Notes under the pieces: model-generated | Told to the model about the DNA's origin: nothing | Databases searched by the model: none | The model's input: the letters and a program-made list of their open reading frames with translations, nothing else | Program-made: the position numbers and the translations under genes | Assembly: GCA_022577435.1 (NCBI GenBank) | Contig: JAKOON010000002.1 | Coordinates: forward strand, 11,660,001 to 11,724,000 | Origin: Embiotoca jacksoni | Taxonomy: Eukaryota; Chordata; Actinopteri; Embiotocidae | Length of the DNA stretch: 64,000 nt | Direction of reading: 5' to 3' | Part shown: piece by piece, positions 37,920-50,093 of the stretch | Position numbering within the stretch: the first letter of the stretch is position 1 | Layout of the letters: every line of letters begins with the position of its first letter

Positions 37920-38198
37920 GTGTTGATGGCAACGGACCGTCCCGGAGCTAATCGACCTCGCTTTTTAACGTCCGCGCACAAACGCTGAATTTTAACCTGC
38001 TGTCTTGTGCACGAAACCTCCTAGGAGCCGGTCAAGTCCGAGGAGGGCAGAGACATGGCCAACCGCATCAGTGCCTTCGGCTACCTGGAGTGCTCGGCCA
38101 AGACCAAGGACGGCGTGCGGGATGTGTTTGAAATGGCCACCAGAGCAGCACTGCAGGTCCGCAAGCGCAAGAAGAGGGGCGGCTGCCAGCTGCTGTGA
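34278..38198 (+). CDS. rhoc: Rho family small GTPase (RhoC/RhoA type)
   Basis: This gene codes for a membrane-anchored molecular switch that controls actomyosin contraction, stress fibres and cell motility. Four coding exons join in frame: 34278-34433, 36525-36645, 37753-37883 and 38025-38198 (582 nt, 193 residues), the exact length of mammalian RhoA and RhoC. All introns are GT-AG with phases 0, 1 and 0. Visible motifs are the P-loop GDGACGKT (12-19), switch I around T37, WDTAGQED (58-65), NKKD (117-120) and CSAK (159-162). The C-terminus is a basic tail ending CQLL, a CAAX box of the geranylgeranyl type. The ATG directly follows a tract ending TTTGCAG, so it opens a second or later exon, as in mammals. 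RhoA and RhoC proteins are nearly identical. I choose rhoc because the convergent neighbour is mov10, as in mammals. The exon 3 donor lies inside a GT microsatellite. Confidence 0.96.
36168..36181. repeat. Poly(G) run
   Basis: 14 G within the first coding-region intron of rhoc. Confidence 0.93.
36298..36311. repeat. Poly(G) run
   Basis: About 13 G in the first coding-region intron of rhoc, 210 bp before exon 2. Confidence 0.93.
36389..36414. repeat. (GT)n microsatellite
   Basis: GT tract of 13 units about 110 bp before the acceptor of rhoc coding exon 2. Confidence 0.95.
36811..36832. repeat. Poly(G) run
   Basis: 10 T followed by 22 G inside the second rhoc intron. Confidence 0.95.
37884..37917 (+). 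repeat. (GT)17 tract forming a splice donor
   Basis: The tract starts at the first base of the intron after rhoc coding exon 3, so the first GT of the microsatellite is the 5' splice site (AAGCAG then GTGTGT). Length changes here would leave a GTGTGT donor intact. Confidence 0.95.
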
Positions 38199-40104
38199 AA
38201 GGGCGGAGTGGGGGTGGCCACAATCAGCACCTGAGGGAGGGACTTCCCGCTCCCTCCTCCGGCACACAGAGCAAACTTAGAGAAACCTTAAATCAACGGC
38301 TTCCATGGACGATACTTACTTCAAAAATGCAGATAAGCCACGGGCAAATATGAGAGACTGACACACCTGTTTAAAAGCAAAACAAATCAGCCTTTTTTTC
38401 TTTTTCTTTTTTTCTTCTTTTTTTTTTTTAAACTGTTTCGTCTGCGACTCGTACTCCACTACTGCTTGTTTCCTGTTTACTTTTCCTCCACCAGCACACC
38501 CGCCTGTATGTGTGACTCGTGCACTCCCCCTCTAGGTATGAATGTATGTTTTTATTTATATGTGCATATACTTTACAGATATGTCCTGCATCTGCCTCTG
38601 TGTTACGACTGTTTACAGAGAAGGGTCTTGTGCCCGACATGCCCACTGGCTGACAGTTTTAGATTTCCCGCTTCTCTTGTACTTTGCATGTGCCACTCGG
38701 GTCTACTTTTATACGTGAGCTTCGATCCCGGTCCCTTAGCCGTTTCCTATACCACTAATAATTTGACACCCTGAAAGTTTTAGCTCACCAAGCGCTGCGC
38801 CAGCAGAGCTCTGGTGTCCACAGCTTTCTCTTCCGACACAAAGGACTAAATTTAGAGCCTGTTCACTGCATTATTCCATTGAAACCTGCACAAACTGAAG
38901 CAGCAGCAGTGCCTATTTGTATGGAGAGCTTTTGGACCGCACCTCGGTCTGTCCCTCGTCCATGGCGATAGCTTAAACTGGCACTGGAGACAGTGGTCTA
39001 TTGTTATGGACACAATGCTCGCAGTCACGCTCACACTGGCTCCAGCAGACGTCACCAACGCCTTCCCCCAGCGAGTCCTGCCTCCTGTCTGAACGCTGTC
39101 CTGTTTCAGATCCAGTGCACAGTCACACATCACTGTGGACTGGATTTACTGAGGATGAATGCACACTTTATACAGCCATATTGATATTATTTAATACAGG
39201 CCTATTCTGTGTATTCAATTTTTTTTTATATATATAAAATGCCCAACTGACAAATTGATTGGCAGCTAAAAAAAAAAAAAAAAAAAAAATGTCATTACCA
39301 ATGTGTCATCTCCTCAGATTGACTAACTAAGATCAGATCTGTTGGCCAATTGAAATTAGGGCTTTGATGGCGCGTAATAGCCCTTTATTTGACAGTACAG
39401 GGACATTCCTTGAAATGCGATTGGACAAACAAAGGCTATCTGAGGGCGTAGCCAATGTCTGGCGACAACAAGTAGCCCTCAGAGAGAGATTGAAATGGGT
39501 CCAAATGAACGGGGGTTGTGTAGTCTGGGAGTAACAGCGGTGCCTTTTGGCTATATGCTGAAACGGTAAATAAATAAAAAGTACACCTGATGCATTATAT
39601 GTGCTGCTCGCAGCAGATGTAAACCAGAATTTGTAACAGAACTGTAATGAAAAGCCTGAGCGCCTACTTAGTCAGTGGGTTGCAAACATAATTTAAACTG
39701 TAGATTAACCAGACATGTGTTCTCATAACTGATTGAATCATAAAACCACTTCGTGTCCGAACTCGCCGTCCTCTGACGCAGTTCACGAGTTCTTCTCTAA
39801 AACAAAGAGAAGTGAAGTCCATACTTCCTAGAAAACGGCCCTGAACGCTTTCCGCGGAACTGTATCTAAACGGTCACTACATTGATCTGCCGCCACCACA
39901 AGCTTCAACTGTGTTTTCTTTCTACCCAGCACATTCGGATCCACAGCGATCAGAATGTAGTGGGCCTGGGCTAATACCTGGACAGTGCCTCTGTCTTAAA
40001 ATGTCAAACTCCACAGTTCAAGAGAAAATGTTGATTGTGAAGATGCTTTACAAACAGGGGTGGGGATGTGATGAATGTCTGGATGAGACAAACATGTTAA
40101 TAAA
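38199..40104 (+). other. rhoc 3' untranslated region (extent uncertain)
   Basis: After the TGA there is a long non-coding stretch with T-rich and A-rich runs (23 A at about 39267). Candidate AATAAA signals are overlapping copies at 39569-39578 and a single one at 40099-40104. Which is used cannot be told from sequence. Small open frames here are not credible genes. Confidence 0.5.
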
Positions 40105-40186
40105 GTATTTTTGAAATACTACTTCATCTTAACTGGGTTGGTTTTGCAGTTCCAGTTTTAATGCATTTCAAAGAACACTCAGTCCA

Positions 40187-40192
40187 TTTATT
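40187..40192 (-). terminator. Candidate mov10 poly(A) signal
   Basis: TTTATT on the plus strand reads AATAAA on the minus strand. It is the only exact copy I see between the mov10 stop region and this point, giving a 3' untranslated region of about 0.8 kb. It faces the rhoc candidate signal at 40099-40104 from the other strand. Confidence 0.35.
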
Positions 40193-40544
40193 ACCTATTA
40201 CATATTAAAAGTACATCAAAGGCTATTACATGGTTTTTATGCTATTCCTTGGTATCAAAATCAAAATCTGATTCCACAAAAAAAAAAAACTCTCCTTCCA
40301 AAACCCGAATAGTTCATTTTCATTTCATGTTTTATGTCATTATCTGGTTTAAAAAAAAATGCCTTAAAATGTTTTCAATTGGTGAATATGAATGACATGT
40401 ATTGCGTAACACTGATTCAAAAATACACTGGATGCATCACATAGTTTTGTTCAATTTATCAACAAATAACCATTCGATTAGTTGATTCTAAAAGAGCAGA
40501 CGTGGCTGTGTTCGGTCGAGTTAATTTCAAGAAATGTATATGAC

Positions 40545-40660
40545 ATTACATTTCATTTAGCTGACGCTTTTATCCAGAGCGACTTACAATAAGCGCATTT
40601 CAACCACGAGGGTACAAAACCCAGAACAACAAGAATCGAGGAAATACAATTTCTTCAAGA
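40545..40660. repeat. Teleost interspersed repeat fragment
   Basis: ACATTTCATTTAGCTGACGC followed by TTTTATCCAGAGCGACTTAC is a very common fish repeat core, seen in SINE or non-autonomous DNA elements. I cannot name the family securely. It would lie in the 3' untranslated region of mov10 if that extends to 40187. Confidence 0.6.
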
Positions 40661-41025
40661 AAGCCAAACTACAAAGTGCTAAAAGTATAAATCTATTTAA
40701 AATTGAAGATTCAAGTCATTGTCACCATGAGATGGTGTTCGCAGCCGTTTAAAAGGGAACTTTATGGCACTGCAGCTCACCGAGACAGACGTACACTAAC
40801 TTCACTCGCTGAGCATAAATCTGCTTCTTCTATTGCTGACATTAAAGATGTACTTTGGTATGTTATTTTGTTGTTCCGTACCTTTTTAAAATGTAGGAAG
40901 GTACCGATGAGCCCTTTTTTTTTTTTTTTTTTAGGAGACTTTCACGGTATTTGGTGAAACAATTTGCCCAGCTATAATCATAATGAATCCCTTCGAGGGC
41001 TAACGATGGAGGTCCAGGCTCTCCT

Positions 41026-41078
41026 TCAGCTCGCGTCCTTCCTCCACTCGGGGCCCAGGTACTACTGAACGGTACTTT
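41026..41078 (-). other. mov10: mov10 terminal exon with early stop
   Basis: The acceptor GACTGCAG precedes AAAGTACCGTTCAG, in phase 1 with the previous donor. The frame reads E-S-T-V-Q, stop (TAG), then YLGPEWRKDAS and a second stop. In related proteins I recall, the stop position is commonly Gln before a PEWR motif. CAG to TAG is one transition. It could be real, allelic or a base error. Confidence 0.8.
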
Positions 41079-42920
41079 CTGCAGTCTCTACTGGCGTAAA
41101 AAGATAAACGGGGAGAACACAAAGTGGACAATTTCAGCATAAAGTTTTTAAAATATTGATTTAAGGCAGATGCGCATGAAAACTAAAAGTATTGCCTCAT
41201 GGTTGTACGTCTCCATCAATCAAGTTAGTTGCAGTTTACATCCATGTCTGTCCAGACTGTGGGAATCAGATTTATTCCTTCAAAGTCTTCAAATACAGCG
41301 GGGTAAAAAAACTATTGAACACATCACCATTTTTCTCCAGTAAATATATTTCCAAAGGTGCTATTGACCTGACATGTTCACCAGATGTCGGTAACAAGCC
41401 AAGTAATCCGTACATACAACGAAACCAAAACAAATAAGTTCAGAAATGAAGTTGTGTAATAAAGCCAAGACAACAGCTGAAATCTATCGGTAAATAGAAA
41501 GCAATCCGGCCCCTTTGTCAGTGCAAATTGATATCAGCTGGTTCAGTCCCAACTGACGGCCTATAAAAGGTTATAAGGGTATAAAAGGTGTCTGCTCATC
41601 ATGGTGTCACACAAGAAACATCTCATGATGGGTAAAAGCAAAGAGCTCTCTCAAGATCTTCGTAACCTTGTTGTTGCAAAACATACTGATGGCGTCGGTT
41701 ACAGACGCATTTCTAAACTTCTGAATGTTCCAGTGAGCACCGTCGGGGGCCGTAATCTGGAAGTGGAAAGAACATCATTTCACTATAAACTGGCCACGAC
41801 CAGGTGCTCCTCGCAATATTTCTGACAGAGGAGTGAAACGAATTATCAGAAGAGTTGTCCAGGAGCCAAGAACCACTCGCGGAGAGCTTCAGAAAGACCT
41901 GGAATTAGCAGGTACAATTGTTTCAAAGAAAACAATAAGTAATGCCCTCGACCGCCGCGGCCTGTACGCACGCTCACCGCGCAGGACTCCATTGTTGAAG
42001 GAAAAGCATGTTGGAGCTCGTTTAAAGTTTGCTGCGCAACATTTGGACGAGCCTGTGAAATACTGGGAGAATGTAGTCTGGTCAGATGAGAGCAACATTG
42101 AACTCTTTGGATGCCATAACGCACACCACGTTTGGAGGACAGACGGCACTGCACATCACCCTAAAAACACCAGAACCGACGGTGAAGTTTGGAGGTGGGA
42201 ACGTCATGGTGTCGGGCTGCTCTTCAGCATACGGTACCGGCAAACTTCACATAACTGAAGGAAGGATGAATGGAAAAATTTACCGAGACATTCTTGATAA
42301 AAAAAATTAAAAAAAAAAAATCTGCTGCCATCTATCAGGATGATGAAGATGAAACGAGGGCGGACATTTCAGCAAGACAATGATCCCAAACACGCAGCCA
42401 AGGAAACTCTCAATTGGTTTCAGAGAAAGAAAATAAAGCTGCTAGAATGGCCCAACCAATCACCTGACTTGAATCCAACTGAAAATCTATGGAAAGGACT
42501 GAAGATCAGAGTTCATAGAAGAGGCCCACGGAACCTTTAAGATTTGAAGACTGTTTGTGTGGAAGAATCGGCCAAAATCACACCTGAGCAATGAATACGG
42601 CTAATTTCTCCATACAGGAGGCGTCTTGAAGCCGTCATCCCTGATATATCCCTGCCATTACCAACAAAGGCTTTTGTACAAACTATTAAATAAATATCAG
42701 TAAGCACGTTCAATACTTTTTCCCCTGTGTCATTTCACATTATTACACATAACTTCATTTCTGAATTTATCTGTTTTGGTTTCGTTGTATGTACGGATTA
42801 CTTGGGTTGTTACCAACATCTGGTGAAAATTTCATGTCAATAGCACCTTTGGAAATATATTTACTGAAGAAAAATGGTGACGTGTTCAATACTTATTTTA
42901 TATATATATACTTGCATATA

Positions 42921-42956
<36 letters not shown>

Positions 42957-45900
42957 TTTGGTATATTTGTTACCTGAAGCTACAATCCGGATGAAGAGAT
43001 GAGCTATTCTGGAGACAAATTCCTTTTCTTCCTCTTCCTCTTCATGAAGATAATTCATAAGAACAGGATCTCTTTCATCGCTGCAGTGCCGGATGAAGCT
43101 GCAGACGAGCGGACAGAGAGACAAAAATGTTGAAGTTTACATGAACCGCTCTTTTGAATTTCAACGTTAACGTATGTATGCTGAAAGCGGAGGTCGCCGT
43201 GTGACATACCGGGCCCAGGTAGGAACTGTGTTCAACACTCTGCGGTTTCCCACCACAATCAGCAGGGCTTTGGCTCGAGTCATAGCCACATTGAATCTCT
43301 GGACAAGAAAACAGTGCGTTACAATAATGTGTAAACAACCAGAGTGCGTTTGCATGTTATTATGTATTGTTTACCTTATCATCCCTGACGAAGCCCAGTT
43401 CAAACTTTTTGTCGAGCTCTAGGAAACTGGGGCTGCTCCGAACTGTAGACACGATGATCACTGTCCTCTCCTGGCCTTGAAACTCCTCCACTGAACCAAC
43501 CTGAGACACACACACACACACACACGCACGCACGCACACACACACACACACACACACGTATATATTGTTTATTCAGGACATATTGGCTACTCCGCGCTTC
43601 TTATGTTTTTTTAGTTTCAATTTCTAGTTACTGTACCTTCAGGTCATCCATGTCCTTAATTTTGAGATCTTTCTCAACTTTTTCCAGGAACTTGCGGATT
43701 TTCGCCACCTATGTGACACCCAGAAAAAAAAAGACAGCTGCAGCTTTTAACTTACACAGAATTAGATAATTAGACGTGACCATTTGAATTCAGTGTTCGA
43801 TGGGAGTAAATTCAGACCTGCTTCTTGTAGGGGGCGATGATGCCTATGTCTCTGGCTGCGACGGTAGGCTGGCCCCTCTGGCCTTTTGTCTGCAGCAGAT
43901 CCTCCACGTACTTTATGAGCACCTCCACTTCTGCAATGTTGAAGAATGAAGGACTACTGCCCTCACGCTGAGCAACACCGGTCACATCATGAAAGATTAC
44001 AGGGAAGCCCTGGAAGGTACGCATGAAATGGTTGTTTTTTTTAAACAATGTTGGTAAAATTACAGTTCAAAATTTAAACCAAAAGAGAGTCAGTTACAGG
44101 GCTGTTCTTCAGGCTCCTCATTAAATGATAGGTTTTTCTTGTTTGTGTTGCAGCACCGGTTGGTCTGCATGTCAGTTTTCTCAGTGTAAATGAACTGTTT
44201 CTGTTCACACATGAACTGTGCGCTATATCTGTGCTAAATGAAGACTAATTACCTCTTTTTTGAGGCCTTCCCATTTGCAGTAGCAGTTGCGTGAATCTTC
44301 ATCTGCGCAAACCTGCAGCTCTCCGTCATAGAAGAGCTCATTGGGAATCTTCAGAATGTCAGGATGGGACCTGAAAATAAAGAAAGGAAAATGAATTTAG
44401 ATGGTGCATTTTGGTAAATGAAGTACATGTTTTCTGCCAATGCACAATCTAAAACCGTCTCCTCTGCCACACCTGTAGTTGCGTCGCAGTTTGGTGACGA
44501 AGCAGTTGTTGTACACGCCGTCCTTCTTTTGGTACGGAGAGCAATCTTTCATCAAGCGCTCCAAGAGAGACACTCCTGCGGACAGCACGGACTTTTAACC
44601 AGTGAAACGGCAGCATACAAAGTGAGACTGCGTTTGTAAATTAAAGTCCAGCACATCTTTCCTTTACTACAGTGAAGTTATGCTAAGAACATGAGTGTGT
44701 GTGTGTGAGTGCGTCTGTACTTACCCATGCCGTATTTGATCGCAAAAGGAGACCTGACAATGGGTCCGAGCTGGTTGGGGTCTCCAGCTAGAACAACCTG
44801 ACCAGACTTTGCGTCGAGCAACCCTTTGTACCACAGATAGCAAAAATCAGCCATCGCGCAACGCAAGTTCAGTACAAAAACAGATGACACTTCTGTTTTG
44901 TTTTTTTTTTGTGTTTTTTTTTTTACCTGCCAATGGGATTAAACATTCGGTCTCCTCGGGGTGTCCAGCCTCGTCCACAAACACATGAGTGTAATATCCT
45001 GGATGAATGTTTTTTGTGATCAACCTGCAGAGATCAAAAGTACGGTAGCAAATCCAAATCCCTCAAGTTCATCTATTGTGTTGACTGTTAGTCATTTGGA
45101 TGACAGAGAGCATGAACAGGATGTAATTAATGTAGTATGCGATGTCATGCAGGTGAGTCATTCGCTACCTTCCAGCAGTAAACAGGGTGGTAACCATGAT
45201 CTTATACTGCATCAGCGTCTCTCTCGGAGGAAAAATGAATTTCTTCTCTTCCAAGTTAGAGTGTGCCTGTAAAGTGCCACAATGTTCAATGTACATAAAC
45301 AACAGAATCAAAGATACAAAGCACCGGGAAGCGGCCTTACTGCAGCAAGACAGCAAAGTGTTCTGATTGATGTGTCGATACTGCGATGCATCGTGAAATC
45401 CACTAGAGGGCAGATTGTGATGTTTGTGAAGATTGTGTGTGATTTAATGTCACGAACAATAATAAGTGGAACGATAGCGAGGGAGGTACTTTCTGGGTGA
45501 GAGATCTGCTTCACTTTGCAATGAGTTGGAATACAAGAAGCAACCGGCACTGACCGTTAGTTGTTTGGGGACAAGTTTCAGGTCAGAGCATTTGGCGTAC
45601 ATGCGGTACACTTTGTGCTTGTCCACATTCTCCAGGATCTTGCTGCAGAGCAGATCAGTGGCGCTGTTGGTGTGAGCGCAAACCAGAATATGGCAGGAGG
45701 TCTGGGATTTCTCTATCTGCGTGATGGCCTCTACCAGAGTCACAGTTTTGCCTGAACAGACCAAGAAACATCCAAATAAAGTCAAGTGAATAGAATTTCT
45801 TGATTTGTGAGCAGTTTGATAGGATACAAAGTCAAACCTAAATTACTTAAACAGTAAAACTTTTAAAAGGCCCGTGGAAGAAGTAATATGATGGAACTTG

Positions 45901-46436
45901 ACGCACCTGTTCCTGGTGGACCGAACACCAGGTAAGGGGCAGGCCTGGATGTGCCAGCGACAATCTGTCGCACTGCTTGGTACTGCTCACAGTTTGTCGC
46001 CAGCTGTGGGTTGAACAGGCTATCCAAAGAAAGAGAGAGGATCATGACGATGACAGAGCTGAATCACAAGTAGAAATGTTTACACGTAGAAAAAAACAGA
46101 GGCTGTTCACTTTTGACATGAATATGTTTCCTAGGTGATCAGATCGCACATGGTCAGCTAGTGTGCTGTTGTGGATTTTCCTCCATCGTATTTTTGGTGA
46201 GAAATGAAATAAAAGGTTCCGACACCAGGTGTCTTTATCGTTTTTTACTCTTTGCAAAGAGGTATCACAGTCACATAGAGTACTTCGGCAGTCTGGAGAG
46301 CATAATCAATACAATAATTGTACGCTGCTCTCAGTACAACAGTCCTGAGTTTGTATATCACTCTTGTTTTCCCAAGGGTTACCGTCAGGTTGCATTAGGT
46401 ACGCCTTGACCAGCACTCACAAAAACGTGTGTAACT

Positions 46437-46469
<33 letters not shown>

Positions 46470-49400
46470 TACTAATTGTGAAGGTTATAGCTTCTCCCTG
46501 CCGTGTGTACATTGTGGTGCTGCACACTGTTCACAGAAAGCAGAAGAGGTTTACCTGCAGAAGTCGCAGTAATAAAGCAGCTGTTTAGTGATTACACAAA
46601 TAAACTGTAAGTGACGCTTGCTTTACCAAGGCTTCCTCTGGTTGTCGTTTTCTTTATTTTGTATCTCCGACACACATCAGACCCACAGCTGTGTAAGAGC
46701 CGCCTGTTGTTAAATGTGGGTCTCTTCGACTCATCCCCTGCGTTTCTGAACGTGTTCACGTGTTTATTTACTTGTATATTTAGGAGATGTCTGTGTAAAT
46801 TTGCTTATAGAGCGGGGAAGATCATTTGAGAGGTCTCGTGAGGTCGTGGTCACTCAAGGTGCATGTGGAGACACATGGTCACCACTTGTTGCTACTGTAC
46901 TTATTAGAGTTGTCCACTTATGATCGGACCACTCTTACTGACTAAAGCATCGGTTTTGGCTGGCTTTATCCAAAGCATTAGTGTGACATGTAAATATTTT
47001 TGTCACTCAGCTTTTATCAAACATTAAATAATAAGGCCGCAAGCAGTATTTCTTATCATTACTATGGAAATCCTCATTTCCCTCTGCATTTGTATTTCAT
47101 TCAGTAAAAGCTCTTTCAAGCCACACCCTTTTCGCGCCATCTTAAATCTGGAACTTGCTTCTTCGCTGTGACCTTAGGCAAATGTCCTCGGGATCATTTG
47201 GAGATATTGTTAACTTTTTTTTTTTTTTTTTACCAAACTGTTGTACTGGCATGGATTTTGAGCATTTGTCTTTTTCTTTTTTCATTTCAGATCAGCCTCC
47301 CGACATGAGTTGGATCAATCAATCAACTTTCTTGATGGTCAGATCCACGAGACGCTGTTGAGATTTGGGATTTGTGTGTGTCGGCTTTGCAACCAACCTA
47401 CAGAGAACTTTATGTGTATCTTTGGAGAATCACAATTCCAGCCTAAGATGACCAGTGTCATAAGTGTCGAACTGTCTAACATTGTGTCATATGTAGAGGA
47501 AGGGATACTACAGACATGCTAGTTAACACATGGACTGTATATAAAGAAACTTCAATCCACTAGTGTGCCTAACCTGAGGTTGGGAAGCCCAGTTTTCTGA
47601 TAGGAGGACAGGTCTGCATCAGGAAACAACACCTTTTTCAGGTTGTGTTTAGTTGCCTGGTCTGCTGCTCTGTGCTTAAGTTTCAGATTCAGCCGGTTAA
47701 AAGAGAACTCGACATGGAAGTGTGTGCCTTCAGGGCACTGGAACCTGCAGAGAAATTCAGAAAAACAGTTTAAATTTAGATATCGAAAGTCACTAATATG
47801 TCTGTTAACAGTTCACGAGGGACTGCAGATGGAAATTTAGCTAGTAGCTAAATCTGGTACAGAGCATCTCCTCTCTTTTTGTGATTCATGTTTTTTGTAC
47901 ATGGTCCCTACCATAAAATAAACCTAAACTTAAACCATCAAATCAGTATTTCATTGACTTTTGTTGTTGTTTGTCACTGTGATGCCTTGATCTTACTTTG
48001 ATATGAAGTTCAGTTTGACACTGTCCCGCTGCACGCTGTGGACGCAGCCGTGGTACTTCACCCCTCTTCCTCCAACGGGATACACGATCAGGTTGTCTCC
48101 TCGTATCAGGGATGGCCGGTTCTCAGACAGACCAGGTAACTGGTAGGTGAACAAGAGTGAAAATAATTACAATAATTCGTTTTATGTCAGTGAATATGCA
48201 GGAGAATATGAAGGGAGAACACCTGTTGCGTGTGAACAACGTGCAACACTGTGGCTCCTGTTGGCTCCAGCAGACCATGCCTATATGCATTGAGTTCCTG
48301 TGATTGGCTGATTAGAGATTAGTTTCGATGAGCAGTTAAACAGTTACACCTATTGAAGTGGCCAGTTGTTGTTGTATGTTGTTTATTTTTTATATTGTTG
48401 AGAGACCTAACTGAAGAACGTCTTGAGCCTGAAATGTATTTACATACGGGAATTGACCTTTAATAAGGGAGCTGTTAATTATACAATGAGAGGCGATCAG
48501 AAAAGGAACATTGCAAAAACTAGATGTGCACGTCAACTAAACTCTCCTTCACTTTGCTGACAGTTACACTTTGTGCTGCAGCTCAATGGCCCAGGAAGTA
48601 ACACTTTATCATGGTTATCTTCAAGATGGAAAAAGAATGTAGGAGGCACTTCTGACTACCGCATCGTCCTGTGGTAGCCCCTCTCGCCCCACACTCTGGA
48701 GTTATTGTGGTATCGACTTGTACCTCCAAAAATTACACAATACTCTTTTCCCTCAGTTTCTTGACTTGCTTGGGGTTGTAACTGGCCGAAGGTCTGACCT
48801 CTGTGGCAGTTACAGTTCCTCTTCTGGCATTGATTAAACCCAAAAAAACAGACCCGACTATTAAAATGACACATTTAGAAGTCTTTTCCAAGAAAAAAAA
48901 ACCTTAATGCCTGAGAGTGTTTTTTTGTGAAATTCTGCACCTTTGCCTTCAGTCAATACATGCAGATTTATGAATATGCAAAACACCAAATGGACAAGTT
49001 AACAAGGTTGAAAACTTGATATTTACTGGAGAAGGTCTTTAATCAGAAATAGCTCAACTTCTGTTTTTTTTTTACTTCGTTTGCCAGAAAATGTATGCAT
49101 CATGTGCTTACTTTGCAAGATTGTTCAGAGGTCACACCTTGACCTTTAAACACCAAAATCGACTCAGTTTATCTTTGAGCCCAAGTAAACGTTTGGCCCA
49201 AATTTAAACAAATTCCCTCATGACGTTCCTGACATATCATGTTCATGAGAATGGGACAGCTGTCACCAGTGTGGAGGGGTAATAATAATGTTTACCCTTT
49301 TTAGCACTTTGAACAACCAGAGGAAATTTAAAGAAACAGTTTGAGGAGTAGCGGGCAGACCGAAGTGATAGGCTATTCCAAAAATAACGAGGGATGAGTC

Positions 49401-50026
49401 ACAATTTTTGAATCATCGAATAATCTTTAAAATATACAAAATCGACTTGTGTATACAACGATCACCCTTCCTTATTTCCCCTGTGTTTTTTCCCCCCCGG
49501 CACCTGGTTGTTATGCGTTACTCCAGAAGGCGGCAGTAATACACCTAAAAGATGTCTGCAGCCGCCATTAAACGACATGAAGAGAAGAAGAACAAGTTGC
49601 TAGCAAGCACTGGAGCTTTGCCATGTAAAACTGTGTAGCGCTGTGAGATCAGATGTGAAGTTGCAAACAGGAGACACATGCAAAGACGACTACAGCTGTC
49701 AAAAGGTTCTGGGTGGAACTTCAAAAAAATATATGAAGATGAGGTTCAGTGCAAACTCTGCAGTTAAAGCTAGCACTTAAGCCGACTACAGCTATGCACA
49801 GTTGTTTGAGTGAATCTCAGTCCATCCAATGACAAAAATGATCAATAATCAATGGCCACACGAAGAAATTTGATGTTGGCCTCCAGAGAAAAGAAAATAG
49901 CCCTTATTTTAAAGATGAAGTGAAAGTCTTGCTTCTCATTAGTTTTGTCAAAGGCGAAGGTTTTAGAAGGTGGATGGCATTTGTTAAGCTCTAGTTTACA
50001 GCATAAGTAAGTCTCTCCTTCTCTTG

Positions 50027-50093
<67 letters not shown>

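Noticed and set aside
42861..43124. Reading the terminal mov10 exon as ending at 42861
   Set aside because: Taken as the main form this would give a tail coded by a microsatellite and transposon. The GTAACA donor joins in phase to an exon carrying a PEWR tail, which fits the family better. Kept only as a possible alternative form.
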